Shown piece after piece: positions 16,250-24,554 of a stretch of 64,000 nucleotides of DNA. The notes under the pieces are model-generated. The model was given only the letters and a program-made list of their open reading frames with translations. It had not been told where the DNA came from and made no database searches. Origin of the DNA: an uncultured Dorea sp. (GTDB taxonomy: Bacteria > Bacillota > Clostridia > Lachnospirales > Lachnospiraceae); the NCBI GenBank assembly GCA_910578455.1, contig CAJTQA010000004.1:37408-101407 (forward strand). Direction: 5' to 3'. Within the stretch, counting starts at the first letter, position 1. Every line of letters starts with the position of its first letter. The translations under genes were made by a program, and so were the position numbers.

Positions 16250-16294
16250 ACATGAGCGGTTTCAAGATGCTTTGCAAGAAAGGCGGTAAACGTT

Positions 16295-17167
16295 ATGACG
16301 AATGAGCAGTTGGCTGCACGGATTAAAGCCGGGGAGGATGAGGCCGGAAATATGCTTAAGCTCTGGCAGCAGACCGAGGGTTTCATCGCAAAGCTGGCTA
16401 TGAAGTACCAGGGACGTGCGGAATTTGAGGATTTAAAGCAGGAGGGTTACATAGGGCTATGCGAGGCTGTAAGGCAGTACGCGCCTGACAGGGGCGTTCC
16501 GTTTCTTAACTATGCTGCCTTTTGGATCAGGCAGGCCATGAGGCGGTATGCAGACAATTGCTGCGGCGCTATACGGATTCCGGCGCATGTCAGGGAATGG
16601 GCGGGAAAATACAGCCGTGCAGTGAGAGAATACGAAAAAAAATATGGGCAGAGCCCGTCTGAGGAAACTCTATGCGCTCTCTTAGGCATCGGACGAGAAA
16701 AACTGAAGGCGATACAGGAAGGCGCGAGGCTGGAGAGGGTTTCGAGCCTGAGTGAGCAAATGGGCGGGGAAGATGAGGAATTTACGCTGTATGACACAAT
16801 TGCGTCAGACGAAGATATGGAAGAAAATTCTATAAGGGAGCTGGATAACGAGGATATGAAACGCGAGCTGTGGATAGCGGTTGAGTGTTTGCCGGATAAT
16901 CTCCCGGAGGCAGTTAAGCTGCGGTACAGAGGAGGCATGACGATGAGAGAAGTCGGTCAAATCCTGGGGGTGGGGGCTGAGAGGGCAAGGCAGATAGAGA
17001 GCAGAGCAATCAGGAAACTGGGAAAACAGAGCCGGAATAAGAAGTTTCGGGTGTATTATGAACAGTATCTGGCGGCGGGCCCCGTGCATCATATCGGAGT
17101 GCAAAGTTTTCAGAGAACGCACACAAGTGAAGTTGAGTGGGAAGTATTAAAAAGATTGGAGCAGTGA
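16295..17167 (+). CDS. Sigma-70 family RNA polymerase sigma factor
   Basis: 290 residues with sigma region 2 (FEDLKQEGYIGLCEAVRQY, then FLNYAAFWIRQAMRRY), region 3 (IRIPAHVREWAGKYSRA and the QSPSEETLCALLGI helix) and a region 4 helix-turn-helix (MTMREVGQILGVGAERARQI). Region 1.1 is absent, so it is an alternative, group-3-like factor. The N-terminus (LAARIKAGEDEAGNMLKLWQ) is like element-encoded sigma factors of Firmicutes. AAAGGCGG precedes the ATG. It lies 45 bases after the unknown gene; target promoters unknown. Confidence 0.85.
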   Translation: MTNEQLAARIKAGEDEAGNMLKLWQQTEGFIAKLAMKYQGRAEFEDLKQEGYIGLCEAVRQYAPDRGVPFLNYAAFWIRQAMRRYADNCCGAIRIPAHVREWAGKYSRAVREYEKKYGQSPSEETLCALLGIGREKLKAIQEGARLERVSSLSEQMGGEDEEFTLYDTIASDEDMEENSIRELDNEDMKRELWIAVECLPDNLPEAVKLRYRGGMTMREVGQILGVGAERARQIESRAIRKLGKQSRNKKFRVYYEQYLAAGPVHHIGVQSFQRTHTSEVEWEVLKRLEQ

Positions 17168-17191
17168 GAATAGCATCGTTTCAGCATCCAT

Positions 17192-17425
17192 AAGACAGCG
17201 AAATCCCCGCAGCCTTTCGGTATGCGGGGATTTCGTCGTTGTTATAGTTATCTAAAAGGAATGAGAGTAAAGTGCTGTACGATATTTCGTATACACTTTT
17301 ATGAGGGGGAGATAGTGATAAGTTGCTTATCAACTATCTGACATTCATTATAAAGAGTAAATGTGTCCAAAGTATGTTAATTTTCTAAAAGAAAACGGTA
17401 TTTTATTAAGGATAGCTTAAGAAAA
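17192..17425 (+). ncRNA. Repeated structured element, copy A (candidate RNA)
   Basis: A ~230-base non-coding stretch that matches 30888-31122. Elements in order: stem 1 (CGAAATCCCCGCA 17199-17211 with its complement 17223-17235); conserved TCGTTGTTATAGTTATCTAAA; stem 2 (TAAAGTG 17268-17274 with CACTTTT 17294-17300, inner TACGA/TCGTA); conserved ATGAGGGGGAGATAGT; stem 3 (AGATAGT-GATAAG-TTG-CTTATC-A-ACTATCT, 17310-17339); AAATGTGTC-x-AAAGTATGTT; and a TTAAG/CTTAA mini-stem near 17406-17420. The inner parts of stems 2 and 3 differ from copy B yet stay paired, which supports an RNA structure. The strand is uncertain. Stem 1 could also terminate the sigma gene. Confidence 0.55.
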
Positions 17426-17504
17426 AGTAATTGAAATCCAAAGATTCTCCGTGTAAGATGGAGATAGGAGATGAGGCGGCGAAACGGCTGCGCCTGGAGG
17501 CAGT

Positions 17505-18641
17505 ATGAAGAGAATCGGTTTTATCGTAAACCCGGTGGCGGGAATCGGCGGAAGGGTCGGGCTTAAGGGGTCTGACGGGGCGGAGACGCTGAAAAGGGCA
17601 TTAGAGCTTGGGGGTGTTCTTGAGAGCGGGGAGAAAGCGCTTATAGCTATGCGGGTTTTAAGGGCAGGGGAGGAGTTGGCGGAGATCTATACCTGTCCGG
17701 GAGATATGGGGGAGAGTGTCTGCAGGGCGGCAGGGCTTAACTGCAAAGTGATAGATGGCATAGAAACATATGACAAAGGAGCAGGAACAGCTACATCGCC
17801 GGAAGATACTGCTCGTGCGGCGAAAATGTTCTGCGGGCTTGGAGTTGATCTGATTCTCTTTGCGGGGGGCGACGGCACAGCGCGCGATATTCTGGATGCA
17901 GTGGGAGAATCGGCAGCGGTGCTTGGGATTCCCGCGGGGTGCAAGATCCACTCGGGAGTGTTCGCGCTGAACCCGAGGAGGGCGGGCGAGCTGGCGTTGA
18001 GATATATGCAGGGGAAGGTTCGCAGGACGAAAGAGGCGGAAGTGATGGATATTGACGAGGAGCAGTTCCGCCGGGGAAGGGTGCAGTCAAGGCTTTACGG
18101 GTATCTGAAGATTCCTGATGATGTCCGGCTGGTGCAGAATTTAAAAAGCGGTAGCAGAGTGGGCGGGCAGGACGGCGCAGAGGGCCTTTCTGCGTATATG
18201 GCGGATATATGGGAGAGCGACGTTCTTTATATAATCGGCGGCGGTTCTACGACAGCGCACATTATGAATCGGATGCATCTGCCCGGCACTTTGCTTGGCG
18301 TTGACCTTGTGTATGGCGGCCGGGTGATTGGGGCGGACTGTACGGAGCGGGAGATTCTTAAGGCGGTCTCAGAGTACGGCAAAGCGAAGATTCTTGTCAC
18401 GGTCATCGGCGGACAGGGGTATATTTTCGGACGGGGCAACCAGCAGATCAGCGCGGAGGTCATAAGGCGCGTGGGGAGGGAGAATATCATAGTGGCGGCG
18501 GCCGAGGAGAAGATGCTTGCGCTTTTCGGAAAGACCCTGTATGCAGATACAGGGGATGAGGAAGTGAACCGGTACTTGCACGGGTACATGCGCGTGATTA
18601 CCGGATACGGCCAATATACGGTGATGAAGGTGTCGGACTAA
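17505..18641 (+). CDS. ATP-NAD/AcoX kinase family protein
   Basis: 378 residues of the ATP-NAD kinase superfamily. The N-terminus IGFIVNPVAGIGGRVGLKGS is characteristic of the AcoX-like branch, and the diagnostic GGDGTARD motif appears in the middle, followed by IPAGCKIHSGVFA. True NAD kinases are ~290 residues, so this is a related enzyme of uncertain substrate. GGAGG at 17496-17500 precedes the ATG. It is 51 bases upstream of gcvPA, so it is probably expressed with the glycine decarboxylase genes. No glycine-riboswitch consensus is visible in its leader. Confidence 0.8.
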   Translation: MKRIGFIVNPVAGIGGRVGLKGSDGAETLKRALELGGVLESGEKALIAMRVLRAGEELAEIYTCPGDMGESVCRAAGLNCKVIDGIETYDKGAGTATSPEDTARAAKMFCGLGVDLILFAGGDGTARDILDAVGESAAVLGIPAGCKIHSGVFALNPRRAGELALRYMQGKVRRTKEAEVMDIDEEQFRRGRVQSRLYGYLKIPDDVRLVQNLKSGSRVGGQDGAEGLSAYMADIWESDVLYIIGGGSTTAHIMNRMHLPGTLLGVDLVYGGRVIGADCTEREILKAVSEYGKAKILVTVIGGQGYIFGRGNQQISAEVIRRVGRENIIVAAAEEKMLALFGKTLYADTGDEEVNRYLHGYMRVITGYGQYTVMKVSD

Positions 18642-18692
18642 GCATATTTTCCGAACAGATATAGATATTAAAAGTAGAGGAGGAAGGAAACC

Positions 18693-20180
18693 ATGGAGAA
18701 ATCTTTTGTGCATCCTTATATGCCGAACAGCGTTCCGGAAATCAGGCAGCAGCTGCTTGACGAGCTGGGAGTGAAGGATGTGAAGGAAATTTACGGCAGC
18801 ATTATCCCGGAGGAGCTGCTCTATAAGGAAAGGCTTGACCTGCCGGAGCCGATACGCAGCGAGTATGAGCTGAAAAGGCATATGACAGGGCTTTTGAACA
18901 AAAATATCTCGACGGAGGAGTATACAAGTTTTCTGGGGGCGGGGTGCTATAAGCACCAGGTTCCGGCGGTGTGCGACGAGATTAACATGAGAGGAGAATT
19001 TTTGACGGCTTACTGCGGCGATACTTACTCAGACCATGGGAAAATGCAGGCGATTTTCGAGTATGCCAGCATGATGGGAGAGCTTTTGGACGCAGACGTA
19101 GTGAGCTATACGACCTATGACGCGGGTCAGTCGGTGTGCTCGGCTTTCCGCATGGCGGTTCGCTTGCAGGATTCTTCGGGGAAAAATGGAGAGAAGGAGA
19201 AAAATGTAATTTTGGTGCCGGATACGATGAATCCGGAGATTTACAGCCAGGCGGTTTCTTATTGCAGGAATGTATCGGAGATTGTAAAGGCAGGGCATGA
19301 CGAAGAGTCCGGGCTGATGGATCTGAAAGAGCTTGAAGGGCGGCTTAAAGAGGGAAATGTGGCGGCGGTATTTTACGAAAATCCGTCTTACCTTGGATTT
19401 TTTGAGCCCCAGGCGGAAGAAATCGCCAGGCTGGCGCACCGGTACGGCGCTGTCTGCATCGCCCAGCCCCAGGTCTCTGCTCTTGGCATCATGGAAAGTC
19501 CGATGAACCTTGGGGCGGATATCGTATGCGGCGACATCCAGCCGCTGGGGATGCATATGCAGTACGGCGGCGGGCAGGCGGGATTTATCGCCAGCCATCA
19601 AAAGCTGGAATATATGGAGCAGTTCCCGACTTATATGTATGGCATCGCAAAGACGGATAAAGAGGACACTTACGGCTGGGGCAGGGCTATGAATTACCGC
19701 TGTTCCCACGGGAGCCGCGAGAAGGCCAATGAATATTTCGGTACGGAGACAGGGCTTTGGGGCATCACGGCGGGCGTGTATCTTGCAAGCATGGGGCCTC
19801 AGGGGATGTACGAGCTTGGGGAGGCGATTATCCAGAACCTTAAGTATCTTACCGTACGGCTGAATGAGATTGAAGGTGTGCGGGCAAATCCCTTTGGCGG
19901 CAGCAATTTTCAGGAGGTGCTTGTTGATTTTTCGGAAACCGGAAAGAGCGTTGCTGACATAAATAAAAAATTATTTGAATACGGGATTTTCGGAGGCAAG
20001 GATGTGAGCCGGGAATTTCCGTGGCTTGGGGTATGCGGGCTTTACTGCGTGTCAGAGCTGACAACTCAGGCACAGATGGATGCGCTTATTGATGCGATCC
20101 GGCAGATTGCGGCCGGGAAGTCTGATGTTTCGGACAAAGATTCGCAGGTTTCGAAGGAGGTGCAGGCATGGGATATGTGA
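18693..20180 (+). CDS. gcvPA: Glycine dehydrogenase (decarboxylating) subunit 1
   Basis: Alpha subunit of the split P-protein of the glycine cleavage system, which decarboxylates glycine using pyridoxal phosphate held by subunit 2. The 495-residue protein contains the family landmarks FLGAGCYKHQVPA, RGEFLTAYCGDTYSDHG, GDIQPLGMHMQYGGGQAGF and RCSHGSREKA-type segments. It is somewhat longer than the usual ~445 residues, the extra residues lying in the middle and at the C-terminus. GAGGAGG precedes the ATG. Its end overlaps gcvPB by 13 bases, indicating translational coupling. The gcvT and gcvH genes are not in the window. Confidence 0.92.
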   Translation: MEKSFVHPYMPNSVPEIRQQLLDELGVKDVKEIYGSIIPEELLYKERLDLPEPIRSEYELKRHMTGLLNKNISTEEYTSFLGAGCYKHQVPAVCDEINMRGEFLTAYCGDTYSDHGKMQAIFEYASMMGELLDADVVSYTTYDAGQSVCSAFRMAVRLQDSSGKNGEKEKNVILVPDTMNPEIYSQAVSYCRNVSEIVKAGHDEESGLMDLKELEGRLKEGNVAAVFYENPSYLGFFEPQAEEIARLAHRYGAVCIAQPQVSALGIMESPMNLGADIVCGDIQPLGMHMQYGGGQAGFIASHQKLEYMEQFPTYMYGIAKTDKEDTYGWGRAMNYRCSHGSREKANEYFGTETGLWGITAGVYLASMGPQGMYELGEAIIQNLKYLTVRLNEIEGVRANPFGGSNFQEVLVDFSETGKSVADINKKLFEYGIFGGKDVSREFPWLGVCGLYCVSELTTQAQMDALIDAIRQIAAGKSDVSDKDSQVSKEVQAWDM

Positions 20181-21715
20181 AAAAGAACAGGGATTTTCAT
20201 CAGGCGCGCTGGGATGAGCCATTTATTATGGAAATGGGGAATCCGGGCGAAAGAGGCGTGCTGATTCCGCAGGCCTCCGACGAGGTGAGGAAAGTAAGCG
20301 GGGGAGCGTCGGAGCTTGTTCCGGCGGGGCTTAAGAGGAAGAAAGCGCCGAAACTGCCGGAACTTTCCCAGATGCAGATATTGCGGCATTATATGAGGCT
20401 TTCTCAGGAGACGATCGGAACGGACATTAACATAGACATCGGGCTTGGCACGTGTACGATGAAGTACAGCCCGAAGATTCACGAGCAGTTTGTGCGCGCA
20501 GAGAAGTTCCAGGAGCTGCACCCCCTTCAGGACGAGAGCACGGTGCAGGGAATGCTGGAGATCATGTATAAGGATGAGCAATATCTGAAAGCCATTTCCG
20601 GCATGGACAAGGTAAGCCTGCAGCCGTCCGGCGGCAGCCAGGCGATTTTCGCAAATGTGCAGACGATACGGGCGTACTTTGAGGAGAAGGGCGAGGCGGA
20701 AAAACGGGATGAGATTATCACGACGATCCTATCCCATCCGGCGAACCCGGGTACGGCGGCGACACTGGGTTACAAGGTGATCACATTGTACCCTGACGAG
20801 AACGGCCTGCCGGATATCGAGGCGCTTAAGGCGGCGGTGTCGGAGCGGACGGCGGCGCTTATGATCACCAACCCGGAGGATACGGGTATTTACAATGACC
20901 GCATCCGCCAGTTTGTGGATATCGTCCACGAGGCCGGGGGACTTTGCGTCTATGACCAGGCAAACCTGAATGGGGTGTTCGGTCTGACCCGGGCGAAGGA
21001 CGCTGGGTTTGACATGTGCCACTATAACCTGCACAAGTCATTTTCCTCGCCTCATGGCTGCCAGGGGCCGGGAGCCGGGGCGCAGTGCGTGTCGGAGAAA
21101 CTGGCAAAATATGTTGCGGCCCCAACGGTGGAATATGACGGGGAGAAGTATTATCTGGATAGTGACAGGCCGGACAGTATCGGGAAACTGCGGATGTTTT
21201 ACGGTGTGCCGTCAGTGCTCATACGGGCGTATGCCTATATCCGGACGCTTGGGGCGGACGGCATGAAACAGATTGCGGAGCTTTCTATATTAAATAATAA
21301 TTATCTGATCAAAAAGCTTTTGGAGATTAAGGGGCTTTCCATGCCATTTGCAGAGGGGCGTTTCCGGATGGAGCAGGCGCGCCTTAGCTGGCAGGAGCTT
21401 ACGGAGGAGACGGGAGTGACTACGGATGATATCTGCCGGAGAATCGTAGATTACGGTTTTCAGGATTATTTTACAAGCCATCATCCAAGGGTGCTGCCGG
21501 AGCCGTTTACGCCGGAGCCTGTGGAGACGTACTCGAAAGACGATATGGATGAGTACGCGGCGGCGTTTGCGGCCATTGCCGAAGAGGCATATAACGAGCC
21601 GGAGCTTGTGAAAGGCGCGCCTTATAAGGCGGCGCTGGGAGCAAGGATTGAGGAGGAATGTCTGACGGAGTGGAGTAAATTTGCGACGACTTGGAGGGCG
21701 TATAAGAAGTTGTAA
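20168..21715 (+). CDS. gcvPB: Glycine dehydrogenase (decarboxylating) subunit 2
   Basis: Beta, pyridoxal-phosphate-binding subunit of the split glycine decarboxylase. In the 515-residue protein the cofactor lysine is Lys290 in NLHKSFSSPHGCQGPG, with the upstream PSGGSQAIFAN phosphate-binding stretch and TNPEDTGIYND typical of the family. AAGGAGG at 20155-20161 precedes the ATG inside the end of gcvPA. Together with gcvPA it forms the P-protein heterotetramer, which passes the aminomethyl group to lipoyl GcvH. No terminator follows directly; a short broken frame and an AT-rich gene come next. Confidence 0.93.
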   Translation: MGYVKKNRDFHQARWDEPFIMEMGNPGERGVLIPQASDEVRKVSGGASELVPAGLKRKKAPKLPELSQMQILRHYMRLSQETIGTDINIDIGLGTCTMKYSPKIHEQFVRAEKFQELHPLQDESTVQGMLEIMYKDEQYLKAISGMDKVSLQPSGGSQAIFANVQTIRAYFEEKGEAEKRDEIITTILSHPANPGTAATLGYKVITLYPDENGLPDIEALKAAVSERTAALMITNPEDTGIYNDRIRQFVDIVHEAGGLCVYDQANLNGVFGLTRAKDAGFDMCHYNLHKSFSSPHGCQGPGAGAQCVSEKLAKYVAAPTVEYDGEKYYLDSDRPDSIGKLRMFYGVPSVLIRAYAYIRTLGADGMKQIAELSILNNNYLIKKLLEIKGLSMPFAEGRFRMEQARLSWQELTEETGVTTDDICRRIVDYGFQDYFTSHHPRVLPEPFTPEPVETYSKDDMDEYAAAFAAIAEEAYNEPELVKGAPYKAALGARIEEECLTEWSKFATTWRAYKKL

Positions 21716-21720
21716 GTAGA

Positions 21721-21862
21721 ATGTCTGCAGAGGCTGCGGATTGCGTGAGAAAAACTGGATACGCTTTTGAGTAATCCGAATCATGAGGCAACAGAGGAGG
21801 AGAACGCCTTTGATTTTGAAATTGCTGAAATTATAGAGTACAGCGAAGGAAACGGAGAATAA
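21721..21862 (+). pseudogene. Small frameshifted gene fragment
   Basis: An ATG at 21721 opens a short frame that stops at 21772-21774, while the -1/+2 frame after the A-run in GTGAGAAAAACTGG continues as an acidic C-terminal-looking segment (KLDTLLSNPNHEATEEENAF, then DFEIAEIIEY) to TAA at 21862. Read with one shift the two make a plausible ~47-residue tail. It may be the remnant of a gene replaced when the AT-rich gene downstream was inserted. Function unknown. Confidence 0.3.
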
Positions 21863-21884
21863 AAGTGTAGAGGCAGGTGTTTTT

Positions 21885-23276
21885 GTGGAAAATATTGGGA
21901 TAGAGACAGAGCGAATAGAATACAAGAAAACAACCGGAGAATTAAAGGAAGCCATCACGTCTATCGTTGCTATTTTGAATAAACATGGTTCCGGTGAATT
22001 GTATTTTGGTGTCAGAAATAATGGTGATGTATTGGGGCAAGTGATAAACGATGAAACTTTGCGTAAAGTAAGTCAGGCGATTAAGAATCATATTACGCCG
22101 TCTATTTTCCCGGAAATCACGATTAAGACATTTGGAGGTGGAAAGAAGACGGTATATGTAAAGTTTTCTGGAGATCAGCAACCTTATCTTGCTCATAATG
22201 TTGCGCGTATCAGACAAGCAGATGAAGATCTTGTTATGTCACAGGAAATGTATTCGGAGATGCTGTTAGCCAGGGGTGGAGAGAACTGCAGTTGGGAAAA
22301 ACAGATGTCCGAGTATACAATAGAAGATATTGACATGGGAGCATTTAAGTCGTATTTGACGAAAGCGAAAGCTGTTGGCAGAATTGAATTTGATTCAGAC
22401 GATCCAGTTGTGGTTTTTGAAAAGTTGGATCTTTTCGCTAAAGATGGCATACATCTTTTAAATGCAGGAGCTGCTTTATTTTGTTTGTGTACGACAAATG
22501 ATGTTCAGATGGCAAAGTTTGCTACAAATGTGAAAGTAACTTTTACAGATATACGTCGAGAGGATAAAGGTTCTATTATAGGGTTAAGCAAAGTATGTGA
22601 GCAATATATCATTGATGCGATAGACTGGAAAGCGGACATAATAGGTCTTGAGCGAGTAGAAACACCGGAAATTCCGGTAGAAGCTATCCGGGAAGCGGTT
22701 ATTAATTCTTATGGGCACAGAGTGTATAATAACAATCAGTGTAATGAGATTGATGTTTTTAAAGACAGGATTGAAATTCATACAACAGGTGGATTTCCTA
22801 AAGGTCATACGCCAGAGGAATTTTTAGATGGCAATAAAAAAGCAATTCGCAGAAATAAGTTAATTACAGGTGTCCTCTATTATTCAAAGGATATGGAGAC
22901 ATTTGCTACTGGACTTAAACGCATTAAGGATTTGTGTGATAAGGCTGGATGTAAGGTAGAATTTAGAACAGAAAAAGATGATTTTGTGGTTATATTTTAC
23001 AGAAATCTTCGGGAGATATGGGAGAAAGAAAGCGAAAGGAAAAGTGCAGAAAATCCAAAACATCAAAATGATGTTTTAGCTGATGTTTTAGAAGATGTTT
23101 TGGGAAATCAAATAATTCATCTCTTGACTGAAAATAATAAACTTAATCAAAAACAAATAGCGGCTAGTACAGGGAAATCTATCGCATCGGTACAGCGTAC
23201 GATGAAACAACTTTCTGAACAAGGAAGGATTACTCGTGAAGGCGGAAAGCGTTTTGGGCATTGGAAAGTGAAATAG
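21885..23276 (+). CDS. AlbA_2 (Schlafen-like) domain protein with C-terminal HTH
   Basis: 463 residues. Residues ~10-125 are an AlbA_2/divergent AAA_4 domain (TERIEYKKTTGELKEAITSI, then GSGELYFGVRNNGDVLG). The middle (~200-370) matches the ATP-binding-like C-terminal half of this family, with PVEAIREAVINSYGHR and DRIEIHTTGGFPKG. Residues ~400-463 form a winged helix (NKLNQKQIAASTGKSIASVQ). GTG start with AGGCAGGTG. The family is annotated variously as transcriptional regulator or RNA-binding protein and is often found near defence loci; its role here is unknown. The gene is clearly more AT-rich than gcvPB and the dehydrogenase beside it, suggesting recent acquisition. Confidence 0.75.
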   Translation: MENIGIETERIEYKKTTGELKEAITSIVAILNKHGSGELYFGVRNNGDVLGQVINDETLRKVSQAIKNHITPSIFPEITIKTFGGGKKTVYVKFSGDQQPYLAHNVARIRQADEDLVMSQEMYSEMLLARGGENCSWEKQMSEYTIEDIDMGAFKSYLTKAKAVGRIEFDSDDPVVVFEKLDLFAKDGIHLLNAGAALFCLCTTNDVQMAKFATNVKVTFTDIRREDKGSIIGLSKVCEQYIIDAIDWKADIIGLERVETPEIPVEAIREAVINSYGHRVYNNNQCNEIDVFKDRIEIHTTGGFPKGHTPEEFLDGNKKAIRRNKLITGVLYYSKDMETFATGLKRIKDLCDKAGCKVEFRTEKDDFVVIFYRNLREIWEKESERKSAENPKHQNDVLADVLEDVLGNQIIHLLTENNKLNQKQIAASTGKSIASVQRTMKQLSEQGRITREGGKRFGHWKVK

Positions 23277-23375
23277 AATCATACCGTTATTTGCAAAAGT
23301 AAAGACAAGACATATATGGAATATGCCTTGAAACATTTAAAAAGAAAAATAATTGATTTAAGGAGCAAAAGAGAA

Positions 23376-24395
23376 ATGTTAGCAGTTGTGAAAGAGCATG
23401 GCGGCCCCGGTTTTGCGATTAAGGATGTATCGTATCCGGTACTCAGAGAAGATGATGTGATTATAAAGGTCAGAACTGTGGGAATCTGCGGAACGGACGG
23501 CCCTATCTTAGCGGGAACGAGGGAAGTGCCCTGGCCGCTGATTCCGGGGCACGAGTTCGCTGGGGATGTGGTGGAAACAGGGAGCCGCGTGAAAAACTTA
23601 AAAGTGGGCGACAGGGTGACCCCTTGTATCGTTATCGGGTGCGGGGATTGCGATATGTGCATTGAAGGAAAGGAAGTGCTCTGTGATAATCTGGTGGAGA
23701 CGGGAATCCACGTGGACGGCGCATTTGCAGAATATGTGCGGGTTCCGGCAAAGGTCTGCCGCAAGATGCGGGATGAGACAACCTACGACCAGGGAGCGTC
23801 GGTAGACCCGATTGCCTCTGCGTACCGGACGGTGAAAATGTCTTCCATCACTTCAAAGGATGTGTGCGTGGTGTACGGGCCGGGGCCGATTGGGCTTTAT
23901 GCGGTGCAGCTCATTAAGCTCAGGGGAGCAAAGCAGGTAATCTGCGTGGGAACGGATGTGGATAAAGAAAGGCTTAAGCTTGCGAAAGAGCTGGGAGCTG
24001 ACGAGGTAATCAACGCATCCATAGAAGATCCGGTGGAGCGGGTGCGGGAGATTACCGGAGGCAGGATGGCAGATTATGTGCAGGACTGCGTCGGTGTGCC
24101 GGGCGTGCCGGCTGCTGCCATGAACATGCTGAAAAAGGGCGGTACATATGCGGTTACAGGGCTTTACCACAGCCTGCCCGAAGTTGACCTTGGGAAAGTA
24201 GTGCGGAGCGAGATAAAGATTTACGGAACCATCTGCTATACAAGGCAGGAATTTGAGGAGTGCCTGAATTTTGTGGAGGACGGAAGGGTGAAAGTAGAGC
24301 CGTTGATCACCCATCATTTTCCGCTTGAGGATATGGAGGCTGCTTTTGCGGTGATGCAGTCGAAGAAATGCATGAAGATACTTGTGCATCCATAG
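23376..24395 (+). CDS. Zinc-dependent medium-chain alcohol dehydrogenase
   Basis: 339-residue NAD(P)-dependent dehydrogenase of the MDR superfamily. The catalytic zinc ligands are in GICGTD and PGHEFAGDV; the structural zinc site is GCGDCDMCIEGKEVLC (four Cys); the dinucleotide-binding loop is YGPGPIGLYAVQLIK followed by the acidic GTDVDKERLKLAKELGADE, which favours NAD. TAAGGAG at 23359-23365 supports ATG 23376; the frame upstream to 23316 lacks a site. The substrate (sorbitol- or threonine-type polyol or secondary alcohol) cannot be fixed. It has a strong terminator. Confidence 0.88.
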   Translation: MLAVVKEHGGPGFAIKDVSYPVLREDDVIIKVRTVGICGTDGPILAGTREVPWPLIPGHEFAGDVVETGSRVKNLKVGDRVTPCIVIGCGDCDMCIEGKEVLCDNLVETGIHVDGAFAEYVRVPAKVCRKMRDETTYDQGASVDPIASAYRTVKMSSITSKDVCVVYGPGPIGLYAVQLIKLRGAKQVICVGTDVDKERLKLAKELGADEVINASIEDPVERVREITGGRMADYVQDCVGVPGVPAAAMNMLKKGGTYAVTGLYHSLPEVDLGKVVRSEIKIYGTICYTRQEFEECLNFVEDGRVKVEPLITHHFPLEDMEAAFAVMQSKKCMKILVHP

Positions 24396-24412
24396 GTTCT
24401 CCGGCAGCCTTC

Positions 24413-24469
24413 ATAAATAAAAAGATGTAAAGCTCTTAAAATTTAGACTTTACATCTTTTTATTTATGC
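24413..24469. terminator. Long perfect hairpin terminator
   Basis: A 21-bp perfect inverted repeat (24413-24433 with 24449-24469) around a 15-base loop. The AT-rich outer part supplies the T tract on the plus strand (CTTTTTATTTAT) and equally on the minus strand, so it can act in both directions. It separates the dehydrogenase from the MATE gene. Confidence 0.85.
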
Positions 24470-24488
24470 CTTTGTCAATAATTTTTTG

Positions 24489-24517
24489 TTGAAATTATGA
24501 AAACATTTCAGTATAAT
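24489..24517 (+). promoter_or_regulatory. Promoter of the MATE gene
   Basis: TTGAAA (24489-24494), 17-base spacer, consensus TATAAT (24512-24517), 37 bases before the start codon. It overlaps the ATG at 24516, which rules that out as the start. Confidence 0.75.
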
Positions 24518-24554
24518 GAAAAATTACTACTATAGTTTAAGGAAGTGCTTAAAT

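Noticed and set aside
17430..17504. Glycine riboswitch before the glycine decarboxylase genes
   Set aside because: Only a small GGCG/CGCC hairpin is present; the tandem glycine aptamer core sequences are absent.
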